The notes under the pieces: model-generated | What the model saw: only the letters and a program-made list of their open reading frames with translations | What the model was told of the DNA's origin: nothing | Databases searched by the model: none | Assembly: GCA_023485845.1 (NCBI GenBank) | Contig: JAMCZE010000002.1 | Location: forward strand, 1 to 50,608 | Source of the DNA: Patescibacteria group bacterium | Lineage (GTDB): Bacteria > Patescibacteriota > Microgenomatia > JAMCZE01 | Direction of reading: 5' to 3' | Length of the DNA: 50,608 nt | Position numbers and translations under genes: made by a program | In this document: positions 6,959-14,392 of the stretch, one piece after another | Layout: each line of letters starts with the position of its first letter | Position numbering within the stretch: position 1 is the stretch's first letter

Positions 6959-7805
6959 TTAACGTTTCACCATGGCCTGGGTGTTGTCATCCCAACACTC
7001 CGGAACAAGGCTAGTGGAAAAGTTCGGATAGAGGGAAAAGGTGGAGCATTGAATCATCCCGTTGCCGTCCCAAACTAATTTCCACAACCCGTCTTCTTTG
7101 GCGGCAAACCACAGTCCACCGCCCCCTTGATCCGACACCATCCCTTTGGCAAAGTCCCCATCAATTTTAGAAACGCTCACTTCCAAAGAACTAGCACTGC
7201 CGCCATGTTTGGCGGCAATGTATTTCGGAATCACCGTTTCCAAAATTGTCTGGTCACTAGCCGGCACAGTTGTGTCCGGGGCCACCGTCACCGTTTTTAG
7301 CATTTGCTCATAGGTGGCCAGGTCCGCCTCCTGGGAAAGGCTGACGCGAACCAGTATGGTCTGTGCCCGGCACCGCGAAATAGGCAATGGGCAGCGACTG
7401 CCCCCAGGTGGTTTCGTAGCCAACCGGGCCGGCCATGGTGGTGACAGGTTTCAATGACGACAGCTTGCCATAGTTTTGAATCTCAATGCTGCCGGCCACT
7501 TTAACATAATCTTCAAATGGTTCAGTAGCATAGTTGCTGATTTTTGGCCCGGCGTCAATCGTGACAGCCTGCGTCCCCTCATGGCTGAAACTGGCTCCGT
7601 CTTGCGAGTCGGGATATTCTCTCGCGCTCCAAGCGGCGGGATAATCAATGGTGTAGTGGAATTTGGTGTTGGTATAAGTTTTCCAAGTCGCCTCCGGCTG
7701 TGGTTGCGACCGTGACCGCCAGTAGAAATATCCCCCGCCGGCCAGAAGCACCAGTGCCAAAATGGCAACAATAATAACTAAAATATTTCCCCTATTTTTT
7801 CTCAC
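6959..7805 (-). pseudogene. Membrane-anchored PsbP-like lipoprotein-type protein, frameshifted
   Basis: Two frames form one protein. The first (GTG at 7805) has an N-terminal membrane anchor (GNILVIIVAILALVLLAGGGYFYW) and a PsbP/LpqN-like outer domain (KFHYTIDYPAAWSAREYP). The second continues it with TILVRVSLSQEADLATYEQM, then a C-terminal domain with GLWKLVWDGNG typical of candidate-phyla extracellular proteins. The frames switch between about 7345 and 7380, near VPGTD/TILVRV. There is no long homopolymer there, so a true inactivating indel is as likely as a sequencing error. The function is unknown. Confidence 0.7.
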
Positions 7806-7861
7806 ACTATCACTGTCGCAAACCCGTTAACAAAAATAAAGCCCCAACCAAGTGTTAATCT

Positions 7862-8122
7862 TCACAGCCTGTGCGTTAGTGTTGGCTTTTTGTAACCGAC
7901 AAAAATTGGAAGAAGAAATGTCAACGCATAATAATATGGTAAAGAATCACCGTGAATTCTTTTAAGCAACACAAAAAGAGTCAGGACTATTCCCACCGGC
8001 ATAATAATCCAGCCAAGTATGGCGGCCGGCACAACCATAAATAGCAGGATACCCAAAACGTAACCAATAAACCAAAGCAGAATTCCCCACCCAAAATAGT
8101 CCTTTATAAGCTGCTTATTCAC
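7862..8122 (-). CDS. Small multi-pass membrane protein
   Basis: This 86-residue protein has three hydrophobic stretches (WGILLWFIGYVLGILLF, PAAILGWIIMPVGIVLTLFVLL, YYYALTFLLPIFVGY). The start MNKQLIKDYFGWG is a form I associate with conserved small membrane proteins of candidate-phyla genomes, with no known function. GTG at 8122 lies exactly 6 nt after TATAAT (8134-8129, minus strand), so it looks leaderless. It diverges from the gene at 8196. Confidence 0.75.
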   Translation of the reverse strand: MNKQLIKDYFGWGILLWFIGYVLGILLFMVVPAAILGWIIMPVGIVLTLFVLLKRIHGDSLPYYYALTFLLPIFVGYKKPTLTHRL

Positions 8123-8159
8123 AAAAACATTATATCACCGGATTTCCAAAGGCATTTAG

Positions 8160-8189
8160 TTGCAATTTGTCCCAACTACAAGCTATAAT
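8160..8189 (+). promoter_or_regulatory. Promoter of a leaderless gene
   Basis: TTGCAA (8160-8165), an 18-nt spacer and a perfect TATAAT (8184-8189). Six nt later comes the ATG at 8196, so transcript and coding sequence should start together. Confidence 0.75.
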
Positions 8190-8195
8190 CCTTGC

Positions 8196-8570
8196 ATGGC
8201 TTACAAAGAATACGACCAGGCCGCAAAAGAACTCGCCAAATCTACAGGTCAACCTGTCGATCGAGCGCAAGCGGCTGTAGACGAAATAAGAGAAGGTATC
8301 ACCAGGGGGTCTATCCGTCAAAAAATTTCTTGTGCCGAGGCGCGCACGGAGTTTTTCACGATGGCTTATCTTGTTTTTGTTGATGGTGGGAATCCAAGAA
8401 TGCCAATAGACACAGAGGTAGGGGCACACATAGCTGTCTGCCCAACAAAGGAATGCCAAGCGCTTTCACGGGCATATTTTACAGAAATTAAAAACAGTCT
8501 TCCTGAAAACACGGAAAGAATATCTGTCTTTTTAAACCAGCTCAAAAAAAATAGTTTTGTAGGAAATTAA
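8196..8570 (+). CDS. Hypothetical protein (124 aa)
   Basis: A soluble, mostly helical protein with no signal peptide or membrane segment and no family I recognise. It has three cysteines (ISCAEAR, AVCPTKECQAL); CPTKEC resembles half of a metal-binding knuckle. The segment HIAVCPTKECQALSRAY looks like a short zf-HC2-type or heme-like site, but this is weak. ATG 8196 is preferred because it follows TATAAT by 6 nt. It stands alone between divergent and convergent neighbours. Confidence 0.65.
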   Translation: MAYKEYDQAAKELAKSTGQPVDRAQAAVDEIREGITRGSIRQKISCAEARTEFFTMAYLVFVDGGNPRMPIDTEVGAHIAVCPTKECQALSRAYFTEIKNSLPENTERISVFLNQLKKNSFVGN

Positions 8571-8616
8571 ATTAACGCCCTGGGTAGAGAAATTTAAAAG
8601 CCCCATCTCGATAAGG

Positions 8617-9102
8617 TTATTGGTCAATAAATCCGAATACCGCTTTCAAACTTAGCCCAGCTAGTGGTGGTAAACCATATTGATTTTCTGTCTTACTTCC
8701 TGGCATCAGCCACAAAACAAATGCCATAATGATATTAGCAACAGGAATTAGATTAATTAGTAAGTACCAGCCGCTTTTTCCAAGATCATGTAATCGTCGA
8801 ATTGAGATTGACAAACCATACATGATAAGTCCCGTATAACCAATAATCGATGCCCATATTGACACTTGATACTCCCCGGGTTGATTAGTTAAACCCCGCC
8901 AGAAGGCATCAGCAATTATAACTAAAAAATATAGAACGAATATCGAAATATTTCCCATTAGATAGTTTCTCCTGTTTAGTCTTCCATCGAATAGGCGCCA
9001 AAGATAGCTCTTGTCATCGTTGCGATGGGAAATTGTATGCCCGCAGAACCTGCAAAATTTACTTGCTTCGGAAATAGTCCTATGACAACTTGGACAAATC
9101 AT
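8617..9102 (-). CDS. Zinc-ribbon plus DUF805 membrane protein
   Basis: A protein of 161 residues. An N-terminal zinc ribbon (MICPSCHRTISEASKFCRFCG, four cysteines in two CxxC pairs) is followed by a DUF805 domain: LWRLFDGRLNRRNYLMGN, three or four membrane helices and the signature SIRRLHDLGKSGWYLL. The role of DUF805 is unknown; zinc-ribbon fusions suggest a membrane-linked regulatory or assembly function. The start overlaps the stop of the upstream gene by 4 nt (ATGA), so the two are translationally coupled. Confidence 0.85.
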   Translation of the reverse strand: MICPSCHRTISEASKFCRFCGHTISHRNDDKSYLWRLFDGRLNRRNYLMGNISIFVLYFLVIIADAFWRGLTNQPGEYQVSIWASIIGYTGLIMYGLSISIRRLHDLGKSGWYLLINLIPVANIIMAFVLWLMPGSKTENQYGLPPLAGLSLKAVFGFIDQ

Positions 9103-9683
9103 TGCAATAAATCAGCACTAATAACGTTAAATCTCCACCAAAACTGGCCCTGTGGAGAAGCATAAACTGGTAACGAAAAAGTAAAAGCGCCACTCTCGGA
9201 GACGCCTGGAATAGTAACATAGCGAGTATCGAATAACTCTGTTGCCGCTTTATCATGATAGAAATCGATTCTTACTTGAATATTTTTAGCTGATTGTGAG
9301 TAGCTATTTTTTGCAGTCCCTTCGAAATATAACTGAGACCCAACCCAATTCATTCTTTGATTCTCAATGCTCAGGTCATATAAAGGAAATGTTGTCGGTT
9401 GGTTTGTGGGCACCGTTGCATTCTGCTGTGAAATTGGACCACCAGAACCTAACTTTGTTAAAAACCATAGACAAAAAACTATCGCCACTAGGAGAATAAT
9501 TACAACGACAAAAGTATGGTCTTGCTTAGCTGGAGTAAATATTACATCGTCAAATTCGTTCGCGACTGCATTGTTTTTGATTTTATTATTATGTCCGCCG
9601 AGGTTTAGATCTAGTTTATATCCACAATCTTCACAGAAATTGCTACCATCGGGGTTTATTTTAGAGCACTTTGGACATTTCAT
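9099..9683 (-). CDS. Zinc-ribbon membrane protein with extracellular beta domain
   Basis: A protein of 194 residues. The N-terminus is a zinc ribbon (MKCPKCSKINPDGSNFCEDCG), followed by a linker, one transmembrane helix (HTFVVVIILLVAIVFCLWFLTKL) and an outer domain (YDLSIENQRMNWVGSQLYFEGTAKNSYSQSAKNIQVRIDFYH) that resembles the FxLYD/DUF3426-type beta-sandwich. It sits between the M48 protease and DUF805 genes, overlapping each by 4 nt (ATGA). The three genes form one coupled operon, and all three proteins are membrane-associated. Confidence 0.82.
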   Translation of the reverse strand: MKCPKCSKINPDGSNFCEDCGYKLDLNLGGHNNKIKNNAVANEFDDVIFTPAKQDHTFVVVIILLVAIVFCLWFLTKLGSGGPISQQNATVPTNQPTTFPLYDLSIENQRMNWVGSQLYFEGTAKNSYSQSAKNIQVRIDFYHDKAATELFDTRYVTIPGVSESGAFTFSLPVYASPQGQFWWRFNVISADLLQ

Positions 9684-10392
9684 GCCTTCTTAAAGTTCTC
9701 CCTCCAAAATAATAACAAACTTCTTATTCGATTGGTAGTCAGCGGATGGTCGACGAGCATCTCGCTGAATTTAAACGAGGCCCCACCAGCACTCTTCATT
9801 TGGGTTAAATATCCAGGCAAGCTAATCTTTTCAAAAAATTTGCTTCCAACTGTAAGCTTAAGAAGGCTGGTGATTGCAGCATCTATATCTTTTGTCAAAA
9901 TGAGTCCGCAACGATCTGCAGAGTATTCTGTTTTACGTTGCCAAAAACCAAAAATTAAATTACTAAATGTATTTCCAGTCCCTAGGGGAATCAAAACCGA
10001 GGAGATTTTTGTATGGCCAGCTTTATAATGTCCAAGTTCATGACCAATCGTGAGACTAGTCTCACGAGAAGAAAACTGTTCGGCCAGAGCAGAAGTTAAA
10101 ACTACCGAACATGATGTAACACCGATCGTATAAGCATTCGGGTATGGGTCTTGTTTTATATACAAAGACGCTCTATGAATACCCAACAATTGGGCATGGT
10201 GTTTAAAAATTGAAAATAGTTCAGGATATTGATCTTCATGAACACGCAGAGCGTTACCAAGAAATTGAGCTTGTTGAAGCCTGATATAAACAAGGCCAAC
10301 GATGACAGCAATAACAAGCAGATAGAGATTAATGAGTGATAACAATATGCCAACTAAAGCCAGTAATAAAATACTGAAGCCAAGACTAAGGT

Positions 10393-10933
10393 AGTGACAC
10401 TCCTCGCAGCAAGCTGCGAGGCATCTGCATTGCTAAAATAGCCTGAGTTGGTCTTTTGATATTTGGACATAGTCTTTTGGTCTTCCTTGGTTTCTGATGT
10501 ACTTTTGGATGACTGTCTCAGAATTGCTTCGTCCTACTGAATTTACGAAATACCCGTCAGTCCAAAACTGGGCTCCCCAAAGGCTTTCCCTCAACCCGGC
10601 AACTCGTTTGAGAAGTTCCCGGGCCAGGATACTTTTGACCGTTCTGGCAATTTTGGTAGGAGAATATGTAGGCACTGACTGGATCAAAAAATGGACATGA
10701 TCACCGTCGGCCCCAATCTCCACAAAATGCATCTCGTACCTTTGGGAAATTTCCTGACAGATCTGTTTTAGTTGGGCATCCACCTCTGTCGAGATCACGA
10801 GTTGCCTTCCCTTGGCCACACAAACCAGATGGTACAAAAGCACCGAGACATTGTGCGCTTTGTGTATGTAGATACTCACGCATACAATTTTACCCTCTCG
10901 CGGCAAAGCCGCGGGGAATGAACCCTAAAAGAG
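10393..10933 (-). mobile_element. IS200-like element, copy 1 (541 bp)
   Basis: This is a single-gene element (tnpA only, no tnpB) of the IS200/IS605 family. It has no inverted repeats; each end carries a hairpin instead: CGCGGC-AAA-GCCGCG at the left end (10899-10913) and CCTCGCAGC-AA-GCTGCGAGG at the right end (10402-10421). Comparing all copies places the ends at 10933 and 10393, with target TGAAT (as ATTCA, 10934-10938) kept at the left end. It interrupts the M48 protease gene and has the same 541-bp length and transposase as the copy at 18772-19312. Confidence 0.92.
10433..10879 (-). CDS. tnpA: TnpA, IS200-type HUH/Y1 transposase
   Basis: This 148-residue single-strand DNA transposase has the HUH motif GDHVHFLIQS and a C-terminal helix, SNSETVIQKYIRNQG, with the candidate catalytic tyrosine. 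The family acts as a dimer that recognises end hairpins and inserts 3' of a short target without duplicating it. GTG at 10879 (VSIYIHKAHNVS) is preferred over upstream starts: it matches IS200 N-termini and lies 7 nt after TAAAAT. The protein looks complete and probably active, since identical copies exist at 18812-19258 and, in part, at 50541 onwards. Confidence 0.93.
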   Translation of the reverse strand: MSIYIHKAHNVSVLLYHLVCVAKGRQLVISTEVDAQLKQICQEISQRYEMHFVEIGADGDHVHFLIQSVPTYSPTKIARTVKSILARELLKRVAGLRESLWGAQFWTDGYFVNSVGRSNSETVIQKYIRNQGRPKDYVQISKDQLRLF

Positions 10934-10991
10934 ATTCATTTGGCACCCTAAACATCCATGCTTCAATGTCGGGTTTCATTATTTTATGCTG

Positions 10992-11008
10992 CAGGGGTTG
11001 AACCCCTG
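10992..11008. other. Perfect hairpin between tRNA-Asn and the M48 gene
   Basis: CAGGGGTT-G-AACCCCTG folds into an 8-bp stem. It lies just downstream of the tRNA gene (minus strand) and upstream of the protease start codon. It may stop tRNA transcripts or act in processing, but no T run follows on the minus strand. The function is uncertain. Confidence 0.45.
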
Positions 11009-11023
11009 TTTTGGACTGCTGTA

Positions 11024-11098
11024 TGGCTCCGGTGGTAGGATTCGAACCTACGACCTCGATCTTAACAGGATCTCGCGCTACCGCTGCGCCACACCGGA
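11024..11098 (-). tRNA. tRNA-Asn (anticodon GTT)
   Basis: The minus strand folds into a full cloverleaf. The acceptor TCCGGTG pairs with CACCGGA, the D arm is GCGC..GCGC-like, and the anticodon loop CTGTTAA lies between GATC and GATC, giving anticodon GTT. The T arm is GTAGG-TTCGAAT-CCTAC, followed by discriminator G and an encoded CCA. Encoded CCA ends mean no tailing is needed for this tRNA. Confidence 0.96.
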
Positions 11099-11195
11099 AT
11101 GTCTGACTACCCCATATTTTATCATCAATTCAGGCGGGCGTAAATTGCTCTCCTAATTAAGCCTTTTCTCAGGCGGAAGCGGTATTTTGGCAGTG

Positions 11196-11414
11196 ATGAA
11201 AGAAAACAAACCTTTAGTTTGGGCCTTGGGAATTTTCCTATTAATTGTTGTGGCCGGCAGCAGCTTCGCCCTTGGCGCAGCCTGGGGGCGAAGGCGGCTG
11301 GCCCGCAACGCCGCGGCCCAGTCGGGCCGGCCGGTGATGCGCCGGATAATGCGGCCAAACTGGCCACGGCAGTTTTCCCCCACTTCTTCCCGTTCTGCTC
11401 AAAGCGGAGTATGA
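11196..11414 (+). CDS. Small membrane-anchored basic protein
   Basis: A 72-residue reading frame: MKENKPLVWALGIFLLIVVAGSSFALGAAWG gives one transmembrane helix, and the rest is very basic (GRRRLARN, VMRRIMRPNWPRQF). No family is recognised. It lies 34 nt before the secreted repeat protein and may be its first operon partner. Coding status is likely but not certain, since other frames are also open in this GC-rich stretch. The membrane helix and spacing favour this one. Confidence 0.5.
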   Translation: MKENKPLVWALGIFLLIVVAGSSFALGAAWGRRRLARNAAAQSGRPVMRRIMRPNWPRQFSPTSSRSAQSGV

Positions 11415-11448
11415 TGTGAAGATCACAATATGGGAGGGGGTGAGAATT

Positions 11449-11916
11449 TTGAATAAGAACTATTTAATCGCGGGAGTCGCTGCTGTTATTGTTGCCGCCT
11501 TTGCCCTTTATGGCGGCTATCGGGTATATAACCATTTTAAAAAACCGGTGGTGGTGACACCGGTGCAGGAACAGTCCACGACCGAGCCGGCAATGACCGA
11601 ACCAACAATGGAATCTTCTGAAAGCGCGGCCGTCATAATGACCGGACCGGTGCTAACCGATGCCAAGGGAATGACGCTCTACACTTATGACAAAGACACG
11701 GCTGGGGTGAGTAATTGTTCTGGGAGCTGTCTGGCTAATTGGCCCGCTTTCAGGCAAGCTTCACCGTCAGCTATGATGGAAGCTAACCTAAGCGTGATTG
11801 TGGCCACCAAACAATACACCTGGAAAGGTCTGCCGCTCTATTACTATATCGGCGACAAGAAACCGGGGGATATGACTGGGGACGGTCTTGGCGGAGTTTG
11901 GCACGTGGTGAAATAG
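11449..11916 (+). CDS. Secreted repeat protein (COG4315 / Lipoprotein_15-like)
   Basis: A 155-residue exported protein. TTG at 11449 is chosen because a strong Shine-Dalgarno (GGGAGGGGGTG, from 11432) lies about 7 nt upstream. A membrane anchor (LIAGVAAVIVAAFALYGGYRVY) and a low-complexity TEPAMTEPTMESSES linker lead to the domain GMTLYTYDKDTAGVSNCSGSCLANWPAF and WKGLPLYYYIGDKKPGDMTGDGLGGVWHVVK. The C-x3-C with nearby WP is characteristic of this secreted-repeat family. The biochemical role is unknown, though such proteins often appear beside redox genes. Here it opens the flavin cassette. Confidence 0.82.
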   Translation: MNKNYLIAGVAAVIVAAFALYGGYRVYNHFKKPVVVTPVQEQSTTEPAMTEPTMESSESAAVIMTGPVLTDAKGMTLYTYDKDTAGVSNCSGSCLANWPAFRQASPSAMMEANLSVIVATKQYTWKGLPLYYYIGDKKPGDMTGDGLGGVWHVVK

Positions 11917-11920
11917 AGGG

Positions 11921-12607
11921 CTAATAGCCCTCGAAATCTTCCGTTCGGATGGAAGTGTCGGGGACACCGGCGGAAATTAACAAGTCCCGCAGGGCTAAAA
12001 CCATGGTGGTTGGCCCGGCAATGTAGTAAATCGGGGCGGAAAGATCAATAATGTTGGCCGCTAATTTTTCGCGGTCCAGATGGCCCTGGGTGGTGGTGAA
12101 AACGGGAACAAATTTATAGTTGGGGTTAGCCACGTTTGAAAGCTCCTGCAAAAAAGGCGCGTCGGCCGGGGTGCGGTTAGAATAGAAAAGCGTGATTTTA
12201 TGCGCCAGTTTTCGGGCCGCTGCGTCCAAAACCAGACTGCGAAACGGGGTGATCCCGATGCCCCCGGCAAAAAGAACCGCCGGCTTGGCGGCGTCCGCGT
12301 GCAAAACCAAACTGCCCCGGGCCGGGCCCATTGACACCTGGCTGCCAATCGCCAAATCTTTTAAAACATCTTTGAAGGCGGTGTCGCGCAGCCGGGTGCA
12401 AATCATCAAATCCGGCTCCTGGGGCGCCCCGGCAAAAGTGAACGTCCGGCCATTGCCCTCGGCGTCAGTCTTTGGGGGATTAATCAAGGTCCAGTCGGCA
12501 TGCTGGCCGGCCGCAAAAGTGTAACCTTCAGGACGCTGCCACCAAAAAGCCATTGTCCCCACCGCGACCTCTTGTTTGCTTTTCAGTTTGACGGTGTATG
12601 TTGTCAC
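11921..12607 (-). CDS. Ferredoxin-NADP reductase-like FAD/NAD-binding oxidoreductase
   Basis: A 228-residue flavoprotein. The FAD-binding barrel has RTFTFAGAP (RxYS/T-like). The NAD(P) domain has AVLFAGGIGITPFRSL (GGxGxTP) and a YYIAGPTTMV-type strand, and it ends EDFEGY, the C-terminal form of the ferredoxin reductase family. It resembles the reductase half of the RnfD fusion at 14379 and probably moves electrons between NAD(P)H and a flavin or quinone partner. GTG 12607 is used because the ATG at 12616 overlaps the TATAAT box (12620-12615); GTG follows it by 7 nt. It diverges from the cupin isomerase gene. Confidence 0.85.
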   Translation of the reverse strand: MTTYTVKLKSKQEVAVGTMAFWWQRPEGYTFAAGQHADWTLINPPKTDAEGNGRTFTFAGAPQEPDLMICTRLRDTAFKDVLKDLAIGSQVSMGPARGSLVLHADAAKPAVLFAGGIGITPFRSLVLDAAARKLAHKITLFYSNRTPADAPFLQELSNVANPNYKFVPVFTTTQGHLDREKLAANIIDLSAPIYYIAGPTTMVLALRDLLISAGVPDTSIRTEDFEGY

Positions 12608-12614
12608 AAAAACC

Positions 12615-12622
12615 ATTATACT
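12615..12622. promoter_or_regulatory. Shared divergent -10 boxes
   Basis: ATTATACT contains TATACT on the + strand (12617-12622, 6 nt before ATG 12629) and TATAAT on the - strand (12620-12615, 7 nt before GTG 12607). Two divergent leaderless genes seem to use the same AT box, so polymerase can serve only one at a time. Confidence 0.6.
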
Positions 12623-12628
12623 GGACTT

Positions 12629-13204
12629 ATGCAACTTAGCTCCAGCCGCAGTTTGGCAGAAATGAAACCAGTTCTGGCTGACCCCGGGGCAACCGGTCCC
12701 GATCCCGTCTATCAAGTTTTCAAAGAATTAGGGGTGGATAGCTGGGTCAATCAGACGGTGATTGCTCCCGGCCGCTATGGCCAAGAGTTTCCTAAAACCT
12801 TTGGTCATTATCACGGCGTGGAAACGCCGGAAAAATATCACGTCGTCAGCGGTGAGGGAGTGCTGCAGCTGCAAAAAAAGCATCTGGAGCTGGGTTTTTG
12901 GACGCCGGAGAAAATGGACGAGGTGCTGTTAATTAAAGCCGGCGCCAACGATGAGCTGGTGATCACCCCGGAATATGGCCACAGCTGGTCTAATGTCGGC
13001 ACCGCGCCGCTAGTTCTATATGACGACTGGACCACGCCGCACTCCCCGGCCGATTATGAAGCGATCACCAAACTCCACGGCCTGGCCTATTATCTAACCG
13101 AGGAAAACGGGGCAATTAAGCTGATGGCAAACAAAAACTATGAGGATTTGCCGGAACCGGTTTGGATGACCGCGGAAGAATTTCAGCGCTATCTCAGGAA
13201 GTAA
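12629..13204 (+). CDS. Cupin-type glucose-6-phosphate isomerase
   Basis: This 191-residue cupin isomerase, of the type known from archaea and a few bacteria, interconverts glucose-6-phosphate and fructose-6-phosphate and uses a metal. The metal site is visible as FGHYH..ETPEKYHVVSGEG with a later His in PEYGHSWSNVG. FPKTFGHYH and GVLQLQ are also family-like. The isomerase call rests on motif pattern only; another sugar isomerase is possible. ATG 12629 lies 6 nt after TATACT. The C-terminal tail PVWMTAEEFQRYLRK is unremarkable. Confidence 0.75.
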   Translation: MQLSSSRSLAEMKPVLADPGATGPDPVYQVFKELGVDSWVNQTVIAPGRYGQEFPKTFGHYHGVETPEKYHVVSGEGVLQLQKKHLELGFWTPEKMDEVLLIKAGANDELVITPEYGHSWSNVGTAPLVLYDDWTTPHSPADYEAITKLHGLAYYLTEENGAIKLMANKNYEDLPEPVWMTAEEFQRYLRK

Positions 13205-13220
13205 TCATAAATTAGCCTCC

Positions 13221-13637
13221 ATGAAAAAAATTTTGCTTTCCGGACTGTTAATTATCGCCTTCGGCGTTTATGCTCTACACCAGCGGCTGGAAAGCCAAAC
13301 GGCTGTTAGTTCCGTGGTAATGCCGATGATGCCTGCCCCAATGATGCGAGCCGCCACTTATAAAGACGGTGTCTACACTGGCGCGGTGGCCGACGCCTAC
13401 TATGGCAACGTTCAAGTGCAAGCGACCGTCACCGGCGGAAAAATTACCGATGTGGTTTTTTTGCAATACCCTAACGACCGGCCCACTTCCCGGGAAATTA
13501 ACGCCATTGCCATGCCTGCTTTAAAACAGGAAGCAATCAGCGCCCAAAACGCCCAGGTGGACATTGTGTCCGGGGCCACTCAAACCAGCATGGCTTTCCA
13601 GCAATCCCTGGCCTCGGCTTTAACCCAAGCACAATGA
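13221..13637 (+). CDS. Exported FMN-binding (flavinylated) protein
   Basis: This 138-residue protein has an N-terminal membrane anchor (ILLSGLLIIAFGVYAL) and an FMN_bind domain. The motif DIVSGATQTS holds the threonine (Thr120) to which ApbE enzymes attach FMN by a phosphoester bond, as in RnfG/NqrC. DGVYTGAVADAYYGNVQVQ is the usual domain start. It would carry electrons on the outer membrane face. Its stop overlaps the start of the apbE-like gene by 4 nt, directly pairing substrate and enzyme. Confidence 0.9.
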   Translation: MKKILLSGLLIIAFGVYALHQRLESQTAVSSVVMPMMPAPMMRAATYKDGVYTGAVADAYYGNVQVQATVTGGKITDVVFLQYPNDRPTSREINAIAMPALKQEAISAQNAQVDIVSGATQTSMAFQQSLASALTQAQ

Positions 13638-14392
13638 AACAAACCCGAATCTTAATGGGAATGCCAATCACGGTAGACATATCAGACGAACCAGACGGTT
13701 TGCCAGACGATATTTTCGATAAAATCTATAAATATTTTGACTATGTTGATCACCAATTCAGTCCGTTTAAAGAAACTTCGGAAGTGTCACAGATTAACGG
13801 TGGAAAGATCGCAAAAAAAGACTACAGTCTGGATATGAAGGAGATTCTCCGACTGGCCCAAGAGACCAAACAACAAACTAACGGATATTTTGATGTTTGG
13901 CATAACGGCCAATTTAATCCATCGGGGATTGTTAAAGGTTGGGCCATCTGGCAAGCGGCAAAAATTTTAAAGCGGACGGGGGCAAAAGTTTTTTATATTG
14001 ACGCCGGAGGCGACATTCAGGCCGCCGGAAAAGACCCTGCCTGCCGGCAGGCAGGTTGGAAAGTGGGCATTCGCAATCCGTTTAATAAAAATGAAACTGT
14101 TAAAGTTTTTTATGTTGCTGATGCTGGGGTGGCCACTTCGGGAAATTATGAACGAGGGCAGCATATTTATAACCCAAAAACCGACCAACCGGCGGACGAA
14201 ATTGCCAGCCTGACGGTGATCGGCCCCAATGTTTATGAAGCGGACCGGTTTGCCACTCCGGCATTTGCGATGGGCGCCGCCGGGATTGCCTTTATTGAAA
14301 GCCTACCAGGGCTGGAAGGTTATATGATTGATAAAACCGGAATGGCCACGATGACATCCGGTTTAGAAAAATACCTGCATGAAACTAATTGA
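13634..14392 (+). CDS. apbE: ApbE-like FAD:protein FMN transferase
   Basis: A 252-residue enzyme that moves FMN from FAD onto a threonine of a target protein outside the membrane. Motifs seen are MGMPITV at the start, DAGGDIQAAG in the middle and DRFATPAFAMG near the end (metal-binding D/T region). GIVKGWAIWQAAKIL is also typical. No clear signal peptide is visible, although the family is normally exported. A 20-bp palindrome (14036-14055) adds PACRQAG in frame between AAGKD and WKVGIRNP, a loop likely to tolerate it. It overlaps the flanking genes by 4 and 14 nt. Confidence 0.9.
   Translation: MKQTRILMGMPITVDISDEPDGLPDDIFDKIYKYFDYVDHQFSPFKETSEVSQINGGKIAKKDYSLDMKEILRLAQETKQQTNGYFDVWHNGQFNPSGIVKGWAIWQAAKILKRTGAKVFYIDAGGDIQAAGKDPACRQAGWKVGIRNPFNKNETVKVFYVADAGVATSGNYERGQHIYNPKTDQPADEIASLTVIGPNVYEADRFATPAFAMGAAGIAFIESLPGLEGYMIDKTGMATMTSGLEKYLHETN
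14036..14055. repeat. Second copy of the perfect 20-bp palindrome
   Basis: Identical to 2915-2934 (CCTGCCTGCC then GGCAGGCAGG). It sits in frame in the apbE-like gene, adding PACRQAG just after the conserved GGDIQAAGK strand. Two identical in-frame insertions in unrelated genes point to a mobile or amplifying palindromic repeat. Confidence 0.85.

Larger units (their letters stand above)
9680..10979 (-). pseudogene. M48-family membrane metalloprotease, split by an IS200-like element
   Basis: The 3' part (10392-9680) encodes a zinc protease with SLTIGHELGHYKAGH (HExxH) and the later glutamate site EYSADRCG. The 5' part lies on the other side of the IS: ATG at 10979, MKPDIEAWMFRVPN. Removing the 541-bp element but keeping one TGAAT gives RVPNE-YLSLGFSILLLALVGI, a continuous frame of 252 residues with an N-terminal membrane hairpin, as in HtpX/M48 proteases. 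A TTG at 10345 could start a shortened product. The downstream zinc-ribbon and DUF805 genes are coupled to it and may lose expression too. Confidence 0.85.

Noticed and set aside
10497-10700. Open frame antisense to the IS200-like transposase (also at 18876-19079)
   Set aside because: Repeats in both copies only because the element does; it has no promoter or family signal.
10899-10913. GC-rich hairpin as a transcription terminator
   Set aside because: It is the left-end hairpin of the IS200-like element, occurs in every copy, and is not followed by a T run.
10992-11008. Second tRNA or T-arm fragment next to tRNA-Asn
   Set aside because: The GGGGTTCAACCCC pattern resembles a T arm, but it has no 7-nt loop and no other tRNA arms are present.
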